Source: an uncultured Candidatus Competibacteraceae bacterium
Lineage (GTDB): Bacteria > Pseudomonadota > Gammaproteobacteria > Competibacterales > Competibacteraceae
Length of the DNA: 6,044 nt
Direction of reading: 5' to 3'
Assembly (NCBI GenBank): GCA_937872125.1
Contig: CALMNY010000331.1
Location: forward strand, 1 to 6,044
A program made the translations under genes and the position numbers. This document shows positions 1-5,819 of the stretch, piece by piece. Under the pieces are notes generated by a model. The model had not been told where the DNA came from. It saw nothing but the letters and a program-made list of their open reading frames with translations, and did not search any database. How positions within the stretch are numbered: position 1 is the stretch's first letter; every line of letters begins with the position of its first letter.

Positions 1-766
1 GGCCGCCGCCGGGGATGTACTCGACGATCCGGGTTTGCCGGAACACGCCGGGATGACGCCGCTTGAGGGTATGTTCCGCCTCGGCGGGACCGGAGCGATG
101 GCTGGTCTGGTTCAGCAACTCAATAAAGTGATTGGTGGCGCGATTGTCGCTGTGCTGGATCATCGCTTCCATCTGTTGCTGGCGGAAGGGCGTGTAATCC
201 AGTTGGCCCTGCTGAACCTTGTGAAAGAACGCCAGAGCAATGAACGGCTTGATCATGCTGGCGCTCTGGTACGGCAGGCCGGCGTTGATGGTGACCAGAA
301 AGCGCCCGCTGGTGAAATCGTAGACCAGCCAGGCGGTGCGTTCGTTGACCGCCATCCGCCCGGTTCGACGCAGGTGCGCCACGTAGCGTTCGACCTTGGT
401 GTTCAGGTCGCCCGTGGTCCAGGGTTGCACCCAGGGTTGGGTCGGCGGCTGGTCCCAGTAGCGGGTTGGCGGCTGACTCCAGGAGCGGGTTGGCGGCTGG
501 CTCCAATAACGGGTTGGTGGCTGGCTCCAGGAGCGGGTTGGCGGGCGCCTCCTGTACTGGGGGGCGCGCGGCGACCACTGAGGGCGGGCTACCGGGGGCG
601 GTTCGTCCCACCAGCCGCCGTCCGCGGCGTCGGATGGCGCGGCGACGCCCAAACCGGCAGTGGCCGCCAGAGCCGCCAGTCGGGTGAGGAACCCGCGCCT
701 GGTTAAATCGGGAGCCACATCCGTTGTAGTGATCGGCTTCGGGTCGGGGGATGGAACGAAGGGCAT
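1..766 (-). CDS. Tat-exported beta-lactamase-like serine hydrolase (partial, 3' end beyond left edge)
   Basis: The first 255 codons are visible; the frame is open to position 2. The ATG at 766 is preceded by GGGAGG at 775-780, eight bases upstream, which favours it over the in-frame GTG at 718. Residues 22-43 form a twin-arginine signal (TRRGFL, then an Ala/Leu-rich stretch ending near VAAPSDA), so export through Tat is predicted. Residues 73-116 are a Pro/Trp-rich linker with an 8-residue repeat of the type WSQPPTR(S/Y). From about residue 120 a serine beta-lactamase/DD-peptidase-like fold begins. SMIK at 170-173 fits the SxxK motif with nucleophile Ser170 and base Lys173, and SDN at 206-208 fits the second motif. 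The third motif (KTG) would lie beyond the edge. Members of this superfamily (Pfam Beta-lactamase2 type) act on beta-lactams or peptidoglycan peptides; which applies here cannot be told. It starts 41 bp after the EEP gene on the same strand. Confidence 0.86.
   Translation of the reverse strand, partial: MPFVPSPDPKPITTTDVAPDLTRRGFLTRLAALAATAGLGVAAPSDAADGGWWDEPPPVARPQWSPRAPQYRRRPPTRSWSQPPTRYWSQPPTRSWSQPPTRYWDQPPTQPWVQPWTTGDLNTKVERYVAHLRRTGRMAVNERTAWLVYDFTSGRFLVTINAGLPYQSASMIKPFIALAFFHKVQQGQLDYTPFRQQQMEAMIQHSDNRATNHFIELLNQTSHRSGPAEAEHTLKRRHPGVFRQTRIVEYIPGGG
419..552 (-). repeat. 24-bp tandem repeat encoding a Trp/Pro octapeptide linker
   Basis: Within the serine hydrolase, tryptophans recur every eight residues (80, 88, 96, 104, 112). 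The unit reads W-S-Q-P-P-T-R-(S or Y), with the last copies degenerating to WDQPPTQP and WVQP. At DNA level the 24-bp unit is well conserved in the first copies. The repeat lies between the Tat signal and the catalytic domain, so it is most likely an extended extracytoplasmic spacer or cell-wall contact region. Because 24 is a multiple of three, copy-number changes would keep the frame. Confidence 0.8.
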
Positions 767-774
767 AAAAACGG

Positions 775-780
775 CCTCCC
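775..780 (-). promoter_or_regulatory. Ribosome binding site of the serine hydrolase gene
   Basis: On the minus strand this reads GGGAGG, eight bases before the ATG at 766. It is a near-consensus Shine-Dalgarno sequence. It decides the start in favour of the longer form, which puts about 20 residues before the twin-arginine motif. It also implies that this gene is translated independently even if co-transcribed with the gene upstream. Confidence 0.7.
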
Positions 781-807
781 GTGGATCATGAAGGATTGAC
801 TTACCGA

Positions 808-1791
808 TTATGAGCCGGAAACCTGAAAGTCAACAATCACCGGATAATGATCGGAGCCGATGGTTGGGCCGATGGCCCGCTGCTGGATCTGAATGCCTGC
901 CGAGAACAGGGCGTGGTCAATGGGAATCCACAGAGGCCACCAACCGACGGGCCAGGAGGGCTGAAGGCCGCGCCCGCGCCGACTGTCGCGCAGGCCGGCA
1001 TCGGCGAGTAACTGACTGAACCAGGGCGACCACGGGGACAAATTGAGATCGCCAAGCACCAGCAAGGGATGCTGACTCTGGCGAACCCGCGTCGCCAACG
1101 CCCGTAGTTGGGCGTTACGGCCCTCAGCCAGATCGGCGCTGACCGGTGGCCAGGGATGGACCCCGATCAGGGTAAACGGCCGGGGGCCGGCCGCGAGCGT
1201 CGCCATGATGGCGGGGGGGCTGAGCACATCGCCGAACCGGACGATCTGGCTCTGGATGAAAGGATGGCGGCTGAACAGGGCAATGCCAAACGGGTCAGCA
1301 CTGGGTTCGGCCACTTGGTGCGGATAACGTTGGCTCAGAACGCGCAACTGGTCGAGCAGCCACGGCGTCGCTTCCAGCAGCACGATGAGATCAGGTTGGG
1401 CGGTGGCGATCAGGCCCTGGAGGCGTGCAAAATCGCGGTTTTCAGCATTCACGTTGACAAGCAGGGCGCGCAGCGTCGGTGAATTTCCAGCAGCAGGTGT
1501 CGCCGAAGCCTCTTCCTGAAATGTCGGCAGGAAGAACGCCAGGTTGAGCAGGGCGAACACCCCGAACAGCGCCGACCAACTCCACTGACGTAGCGCCAGC
1601 AGGATCAGAGTGGACCCGCCCAAGGCGAGGGTGTATTGCACCCGGAAATGGGTGGCGAGTTCAAACCCCCACCAGAAGCGGCCAGCGAAGCTGATCAGCG
1701 TGGCCAGGCAAACCAGGAGGCCAGCGGCGGTGAGTAAGCCGATAATGCTGACGTTCGATTTCACGCTAGGGAAAACCCTGACAAGGCCCAC
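808..1791 (-). CDS. Membrane-anchored endonuclease/exonuclease/phosphatase (EEP) family protein
   Basis: Complete gene of 327 residues. Three hydrophobic segments (about 15-36, 52-68, 72-90) precede a full EEP domain from about residue 107 to the end. The family motifs are all visible: NVNAEN (113-118), the metal-binding Glu140 in LLEATP, His212 in GVHPWPP, GDLN (247-250), Asp292-His293 in IPIDH, and SDHYP (313-317). The catalytic site therefore looks intact. With a basic N-terminus inside and three helices, the catalytic domain is predicted to face the periplasm. The layout resembles YafD-type proteins, whose substrate is not settled; EEP enzymes cleave phosphodiesters in nucleic acids, phospholipids or sugar phosphates. 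The start is GTG at 1791, with AAGGA five bases upstream. A second GTG at codon 10 would leave all helices intact and cannot be excluded. The stop TAA lies 41 bp before the next gene on the same strand, suggesting an operon. Confidence 0.94.
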   Translation of the reverse strand: MGLVRVFPSVKSNVSIIGLLTAAGLLVCLATLISFAGRFWWGFELATHFRVQYTLALGGSTLILLALRQWSWSALFGVFALLNLAFFLPTFQEEASATPAAGNSPTLRALLVNVNAENRDFARLQGLIATAQPDLIVLLEATPWLLDQLRVLSQRYPHQVAEPSADPFGIALFSRHPFIQSQIVRFGDVLSPPAIMATLAAGPRPFTLIGVHPWPPVSADLAEGRNAQLRALATRVRQSQHPLLVLGDLNLSPWSPWFSQLLADAGLRDSRRGRGLQPSWPVGWWPLWIPIDHALFSAGIQIQQRAIGPTIGSDHYPVIVDFQVSGS

Positions 1792-1936
1792 GAAATTCCT
1801 TATTTACTCCAAGGTTCCAAAACTTAATATTACCCACTTTAGAGTAGGCTTAAGTGATAACATCCTATAAAAAATCAAGAAATAGGTGCCGGGGGAGAGG
1901 CGGCGCCGCTGACCATCAAAGTGAGGAATCTCCATA
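1792..1936. promoter_or_regulatory. AT-rich divergent intergenic region, probable promoter region
   Basis: This spacer separates the minus-strand EEP gene from the plus-strand small gene, so promoters for both should lie here. Bases 1796-1885 are strikingly AT-rich compared with the coding DNA on either side. Possible -10-like hexamers are TAATAT at 1825-1830 and TATAAA at 1866-1871, but neither has a good -35 at proper spacing, so I do not assign an exact promoter. An imperfect inverted pair ACTTAA (1822-1827) and TTAAGT (1850-1855) could be an operator half-site pair. Confidence 0.3.
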
Positions 1937-2212
1937 ATGAAAAGTGAGATCACGCGCCCGGTGAAGACCAGACGCTACGGAAGCGAGGGGTTGATGCCGG
2001 TGGATAAGCATAGTTGTCCCTATCGTGGAACGGTGTCCTGTGTCAGCGCGAGCGGGGGCAGCTATTGCGGTGGTTATGGTGGGGATGCCCCGATCAAGGG
2101 CACCCAGATGCATTCGGTCCGCTGCCTGGAAGAAAACAATACGGATTTCGTACCGTATGGCTGGACGGGCGTGTTGCGCCGCATGATTCATCATCCCTGG
2201 TCGCCTCGTTAG
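1937..2212 (+). CDS. Small four-cysteine protein of unknown function
   Basis: This 91-residue frame starts at ATG with GAGGA nine bases upstream. I do not recognise the family. The N-terminus is basic (residues 1-13). A Cys/Gly-rich core follows, with cysteines at 27, 35, 44 and 63: CPYRGTVSC, then SGGSYCGGYGGD, then HSVRC. The C-terminal third contains VPYGWTG and ends RRMIHHPWSPR. There is no signal peptide or membrane helix. Four cysteines plus several histidines could bind a metal or form disulfides, but the spacing matches no zinc motif I know. It is the only plus-strand gene in the window and ends 66 bp before a hairpin terminator. The opposite strand is also open here (1916-2275), but that reading needs a TTG start and has a less convincing composition. 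Whether this frame is expressed is uncertain. Confidence 0.5.
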   Translation: MKSEITRPVKTRRYGSEGLMPVDKHSCPYRGTVSCVSASGGSYCGGYGGDAPIKGTQMHSVRCLEENNTDFVPYGWTGVLRRMIHHPWSPR

Positions 2213-2228
2213 GGAACAAACCCATGAA

Positions 2229-2257
2229 CGCCCGTCTATGCGTGGGCTGGACGGGCG
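2229..2257 (+). repeat. Inverted repeat sharing a 13-bp direct repeat with the preceding gene
   Basis: CGCCCGTC (2229-2236) can pair with GACGGGCG (2250-2257) around a 13-base loop. The right arm lies in a 13-bp sequence, GGCTGGACGGGCG (2245-2257), that also occurs at 2159-2171 near the 3' end of the small gene. No T-run follows directly, so this is not a standard terminator. It may be a remnant of a local duplication or a structured 3' UTR element. Confidence 0.35.
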
Positions 2258-2278
2258 GCGCCAGAGAGTTTTCAAGGT

Positions 2279-2317
2279 AAGGCGGAGGTTCGGCGGTTAA
2301 CCGAATGCTCCGCCTTT
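2279..2317. terminator. Intrinsic terminator between convergent genes
   Basis: AAGGCGGAG (2279-2287) pairs perfectly with CTCCGCCTT (2308-2316). An inner stem TTCGG (2289-2293) with CCGAA (2301-2305) encloses a seven-base loop. On the plus strand the stem runs into TTTGTGTT, which fits termination of the small gene. Read on the minus strand, the hairpin begins about 14 bases after the kinase stop codon, though the T-run there is weak. It therefore probably serves both converging genes, more strongly on the plus strand. Confidence 0.8.
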
Positions 2318-2330
2318 GTGTTAATCCGGG

Positions 2331-5300
2331 CTATTTTTCCACGGTGACCCGCACTTTCCGGTCATCCTGCCACTCACCGACGATCCGCTGGCCGTTTTCG
2401 TACATCACCCCCTGTCCCTCCTTGCGGCCGTTGCGCCATTCGCCCTCATAGCGGTCGCCATTGCGGTAGTAGTAGGTGCCCTGACCGTTGGGTTGATCGT
2501 TGGCGAAATCTCCGACGTACTTGTCACCATTGGCGTAAAGATACGTGCCCTGGCCATGCTTGCGGCCATTGCGCCATTCGCCCTGATAGCGGTTGCCGCT
2601 GCGATAGTAATAAGCGCCCTGACCGCTGATGACGCCGTTGCGCCATTCACCGACGTATTTTTCGCCGCGACCCGCATACACATAGGCGCCCTGGCCGTGC
2701 ATTTTGGCGTTGCGGAAATCGCCGGAATATTCACTGCCGTCCGGATAACGGTAGACGCCTTCGCCATTCTGGCAGTTGCCGCGCAGGCAGTTGGACGAGG
2801 CCGATGAAGCCGATGGAGTAGCGCTGGCTACAGTCTGACTTTCCGCCGCGCGGGGTCGGGGCCGGGGCGGTTCCGCTTCCGCTTCCGGTTCCGGTTCCGC
2901 TTCCGCTTCCGGCGGCGGGGTGGTCGGCCTGGCGGCGGCGACTTCCGTCCGTTTGCGCGCCAGTGAGGCCGAAAGCGTGCTTTCATCACCGGCGTTGAGA
3001 TTCACCTGCCCGTTCCAGTCAACAAAGCCTTCCAGGCGGACCCGAACCTTGTAGGAACCCGGCTTCAGTTCGACCTCCACTGGTGTGGTGCCGATGTTCC
3101 GGCCATTGACGAATACCTCGGCGTCTTCCTGGTCGGCGCGCACGAACAGCCGGGCGGGCATGGCAGGCTGTTTTTGCAATTCCTTGAGTTTGGCCCGCGC
3201 CGCCGCCGCCTGCCGGCTTTTGGGGTAGGCCGCCAGAAACTGCTGGATTTCGGCGGCATCGCTGCTGTTTTTGACCGCCGCCCAGGCCTGTTCGGCCGTG
3301 CGCGCTGTGGCAGCCGTTCCCGAGTCAGGCGGGCGCTCTTCCAGAATACCCTGTGGCGCAGTGGTGATCTGCAAGCTGACGCCTTCCTCGGTTTCGGTGC
3401 GGGACAGACGGGCATGGCGATCCTGGGCGATGACCCGGGTTTCGGGTTCCGTCGAGGCGGGCCGGGGCGCCGGAGTCGGCTCGGTCGCTTGCGGAATGGA
3501 AACCAGATCAATCGGCGGCGGTTCGGCCGCCGGTTTGGGTTCCGGTTTGGGTTCCGGTTTGGGTTCCGGTTTCGGGGGAGGCTCTGGCTGGGCCACGCGG
3601 GGGCTGGGCGGTGGTTCCGGTTCCGGTTCAGCGACGCGGGGCGGTGGCGGACTGACCGGTTTTTGCGCCTGAGCCAGTTGGTCGCGCAACTCGGCGAGCC
3701 GGGGGTCGTTGCGATTCAGCCGTTCCAGTTGGTCAAGCGAACGCTTCGCCGCCTTGCTGTCGCCCCGGCGCACGGCTTCCGCCGCCAGATCGGCGTAGCG
3801 ATCCGCGATCCGCTCCATCCCGGCCTGCGCCTCGGCGTTGCCGGGTTCGCGCCGGAGAACAGCCCCATAGCAGTCGGCGGCGTTACCGCCTTTGCCGGAG
3901 GTAAGCCGGTTGGCTTGCAGATGCGCGGCGCATTCGCGGAGCCGGTTAGCGACCCAGTCCACCGGTTCGGCGGGCGGCTGAACCGGGAGAGGCGGCGGCG
4001 CCGGCGGCGCTGTGGCTTCGCGCAGTTGCCGGCGCACCTGGTCGCGCAGCGCCAGCAGCCGGCTATGATCGGGAACCTGGCGCAAACCCTGTTCGATGTG
4101 CGACAGGCTGGTTTCATAGGTGCGGTCGCGCTGTGCATCGAGCGCCCGGGCCAGAAATTCATCGGCTTGGGCGCGGCGCTGTTCAGCCTCGGCGCGCAGG
4201 CGGACCTGTTCGGCCCGCCGCTGTTCTTCAGCCAAAGCCTGTTGCCGGACTGCGGTTTCCTGCGCCTGACGCTTGGCCTGTTGTTCGCGCACCTCCCGCT
4301 GAATATTCAGCAGGCCGGGGTGGTTAGGCAGGGCCTGCAAGCCCTGGTCAATATACGCCAGACTGGCATCCAGGGCGCCTTCCTGGCGGGCGCGCTGCGC
4401 CTGCTCCAGCAAGCGTTCGGCTTGTAATTCGGCCTGTAACCGTTGTTCTTCCTGCGCTCGTTGAATCCGGGCGGCATCGAGTTGCCGGTTGACCTCGTCG
4501 CGCAGCGCCAACAGTTCAGCGTGGTCGGGCGCCCGTTGCAGAGCCTGCTCGATCAGGGCGCGACTGTCTTCCAGCGCGCCGGCCTGCTGTTGCTGACGGG
4601 CCTGGGCGAGCAACTGGTCGGCTTCCGCACGCCGCTGGGCGGCGGTATCCACCTCGGGGGGAGTGACGGGCGAAGTGAGGACGACGGGAGGGGTGGGCGG
4701 CGCTGGCTCCCGGAGCCAGTAAAAATAGCCGCCACCCGCCAGCGCCAGCCCGGCCAGCGTCGCGGCCAACGTGCCGGTTTTCCACCCGCCCCGCCGCGCT
4801 GGCGGGCCAGCCGGACCCGCAGAGGGGGTGATTGGAACGGTAAGCCCCATGGTTTCGAGGGGAACCGCCGGGAGGGTTTCCGGGTGATCCAGCGCCGCGA
4901 TGAACTCCTGGCCGGTCTGGAAACGCTGGTTGGGGTCCTTGTGCAGCAGTTTATTCAGCACCGGTTGATAGCGGTGCAGCGCCGGCGGCAGCTCGGGCGT
5001 CGGCGCGGTCACATGCATCATCGCCAGCGCGAAGCTGTCATCGGCGACGTAAGGCGCGTTGCCGGTGAGCATTTCGTAGAACAGCACGCCAAAGCTGTAC
5101 AGGTCGGCGCGAGCATCCACCGCCTGGCCACGAATTTGTTCCGGACTCATGTAGCGCGGCGTGCCGAGAGACAGGCCGGTGCGGGTCATGATCGTGCTGC
5201 TGCCGAGGCTCTTGGCGATGCCAAAATCGGTGAGCACTGGGCTGCCATTTTCACGGAACAGGATATTTTGCGGCTTGATGTCGCGGTGGATGATGCCGCG

Positions 5301-5660
5301 ATGGTGGGCGTAATGCAGGGCGCTGGCGATGGCCCGGGCGATGTACAGGCTTTCGTCGAGAGACAGGCCGGCGCGGATGTGGTGTTGCAGGGTCTCGCCG
5401 GGCAAATACTCCATGGACAGGTAGTAGGTGCCCTCGTAGGAGGCGATGTCATAGACGGTGACGATGTGCGGGTCGCTGAGCTGGGCGATGATCCGACCTT
5501 CGTGCAGGAAGCGCTTGGCGAATTCATCGTCCGTGGTGAGGACGGGCTTAATGACCTTCAACGCGACATGGCGATTGAGCGATTCTTGTATGGCCAGATA
5601 AACAATCGCCATACCGCCCTGGCCAAGTTCGCGCTCGATCCGATAGCCTGGAATGTGCAT
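2331..5660 (-). CDS. Transmembrane Hanks-type Ser/Thr protein kinase with TPR-like, PEGA and MORN domains
   Basis: Complete gene of 1109 residues. The kinase domain spans about 5-258: glycine loop GQGGMAIV (13-20), Lys35 in VALK, Glu54, HRD at 125-127 with Asn132, DFG at 145-147, and SPE at 172-174 closing a Thr/Ser-rich activation loop. All catalytic residues are present, so it should phosphorylate Ser/Thr. A helix at about 295-315 follows RRGGWK, placing the kinase in the cytoplasm and the rest outside. The outer part holds three related helical repeats (about 341-397, 411-460, 493-548), a fourth helical region (569-666), a PEPK-type proline linker (670-716), a short helical domain ending in FLAAYPKS (785-830), a PEGA domain (836-900), a Glu/Pro linker, and about six 23-residue MORN repeats (965-1100). 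All four cysteines (577, 597, 958, 963) are extracytoplasmic. The start at 5660 sits directly before the kinase fold, though only a weak GGA precedes it. A role in envelope sensing is inferred; ligand and substrates are unknown. Confidence 0.97.
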   Translation of the reverse strand: MHIPGYRIERELGQGGMAIVYLAIQESLNRHVALKVIKPVLTTDDEFAKRFLHEGRIIAQLSDPHIVTVYDIASYEGTYYLSMEYLPGETLQHHIRAGLSLDESLYIARAIASALHYAHHRGIIHRDIKPQNILFRENGSPVLTDFGIAKSLGSSTIMTRTGLSLGTPRYMSPEQIRGQAVDARADLYSFGVLFYEMLTGNAPYVADDSFALAMMHVTAPTPELPPALHRYQPVLNKLLHKDPNQRFQTGQEFIAALDHPETLPAVPLETMGLTVPITPSAGPAGPPARRGGWKTGTLAATLAGLALAGGGYFYWLREPAPPTPPVVLTSPVTPPEVDTAAQRRAEADQLLAQARQQQQAGALEDSRALIEQALQRAPDHAELLALRDEVNRQLDAARIQRAQEEQRLQAELQAERLLEQAQRARQEGALDASLAYIDQGLQALPNHPGLLNIQREVREQQAKRQAQETAVRQQALAEEQRRAEQVRLRAEAEQRRAQADEFLARALDAQRDRTYETSLSHIEQGLRQVPDHSRLLALRDQVRRQLREATAPPAPPPLPVQPPAEPVDWVANRLRECAAHLQANRLTSGKGGNAADCYGAVLRREPGNAEAQAGMERIADRYADLAAEAVRRGDSKAAKRSLDQLERLNRNDPRLAELRDQLAQAQKPVSPPPPRVAEPEPEPPPSPRVAQPEPPPKPEPKPEPKPEPKPAAEPPPIDLVSIPQATEPTPAPRPASTEPETRVIAQDRHARLSRTETEEGVSLQITTAPQGILEERPPDSGTAATARTAEQAWAAVKNSSDAAEIQQFLAAYPKSRQAAAARAKLKELQKQPAMPARLFVRADQEDAEVFVNGRNIGTTPVEVELKPGSYKVRVRLEGFVDWNGQVNLNAGDESTLSASLARKRTEVAAARPTTPPPEAEAEPEPEAEAEPPRPRPRAAESQTVASATPSASSASSNCLRGNCQNGEGVYRYPDGSEYSGDFRNAKMHGQGAYVYAGRGEKYVGEWRNGVISGQGAYYYRSGNRYQGEWRNGRKHGQGTYLYANGDKYVGDFANDQPNGQGTYYYRNGDRYEGEWRNGRKEGQGVMYENGQRIVGEWQDDRKVRVTVEK
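2361..2768 (-). repeat. MORN repeat array (69-bp period) at the kinase C-terminus
   Basis: The protein carries successive units of the form (K/R)Y-x-G-(E/D)-(W/F)-x-N-G-x-x-x-G-Q-G-x-Y-x-Y. The period is visible in DNA: TTGCGCCATT-like blocks recur at about 2431, 2569 and 2638 on the plus strand, at spacings of 138 and 69 bp, or two and one 23-codon units. The second and fifth units are closest at nucleotide level, pointing to duplication inside the gene. Confidence 0.85.
2871..2912 (-). repeat. Hexanucleotide repeat encoding a Glu/Pro/Ala linker
   Basis: On the plus strand this is seven copies of TTCCGC or TTCCGG in a row. On the coding strand it gives alternating Glu-Ala and Glu-Pro dipeptides (about residues 917-930) between the PEGA domain and the MORN array. 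The unit keeps the frame, so slippage would change only linker length. Confidence 0.75.
3531..3574 (-). repeat. 12-bp tandem repeat encoding a Lys-Pro-Glu-Pro linker
   Basis: The unit CGGTTTGGGTTC (plus strand) occurs three times exactly (3531-3542, 3543-3554, 3555-3566), followed by a decaying fourth copy. It encodes repeated KPEP (about residues 696-710) in the outer part of the kinase, between the helical repeats and the PEGA domain. Such stretches form stiff extended spacers in the periplasm. Confidence 0.8.
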
Positions 5661-5749
5661 GTTTAAATTCCGTAACCTGAGGTCGGTAACCGCGATCCAG
5701 CGGCGTCTGAGGTCCTGCGCGGGTCGCCGCAGCGTCGCGCTCGCGCATG

Positions 5750-5775
5750 GGCAACCTTACTTTTTCGAGGTTGCC
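5750..5775 (-). other. Hairpin in the 5' leader of the kinase mRNA
   Basis: GGCAACCT (5750-5757) and AGGTTGCC (5768-5775) form a perfect 8-bp stem with a 10-base loop (GUA and A-rich in the minus-strand RNA). No T-run follows on the minus strand, so it is not a simple terminator. It lies roughly 90 bases before the kinase start, inside the predicted leader. It could affect mRNA stability or be a protein-binding site. Confidence 0.4.
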
Positions 5776-5810
5776 GGCGATAAAAACCTGGCTTAATCCA
5801 CGTCCGAAGT

Positions 5811-5819
5811 ATTATAGCA
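5811..5819 (-). promoter_or_regulatory. Extended -10 promoter for the kinase gene
   Basis: On the minus strand the sequence reads TGCTATAAT: a perfect TATAAT (5811-5816) with the TGn extension. No TTGACA-like -35 is found 16-19 bp upstream, which is common for extended -10 promoters. Transcription would start near 5804, giving a leader of about 144 bases. The hexamer overlaps the TAA stop (5812-5814) of the broken upstream gene. Confidence 0.55.

Noticed and set aside
419..552. CRISPR-like array
   Set aside because: The 24-bp units are directly adjacent with no unique spacers and encode a regular peptide.
120..611. Minus-strand frame with NPLLEPA-type repeats
   Set aside because: It is a shifted reading of the 24-bp repeat in the serine hydrolase gene. 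The correct frame gives a Tat signal, SxxK and SDN motifs; this one gives nothing recognisable and is truncated.
35..706. 223-codon plus-strand frame
   Set aside because: Antisense to the serine hydrolase; low-complexity Gly/Arg/Pro composition produced by the repeat and high GC.
1916..2275. Minus-strand 119-codon frame opposite the small gene
   Set aside because: It needs a TTG start and overlaps the transcript end region. The plus-strand frame has ATG, a Shine-Dalgarno sequence and a downstream terminator. The choice is not certain.
3174..5666. Two long plus-strand open frames (3174-4427 and 4443-5666)
   Set aside because: Both are antisense to the kinase gene, whose catalytic motifs and domains are unambiguous. 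Long antisense frames are common in GC-rich DNA.
5548..5754. 68-codon minus-strand frame overlapping the kinase start
   Set aside because: It lies in the leader and the first codons of the kinase in another frame, with no recognisable motif. I considered a leader peptide but see no support for one.
5750..5775. Intrinsic terminator for the truncated ATPase gene
   Set aside because: The stem is good, but no T-run follows it on the minus strand; the only T-run there precedes the stem.
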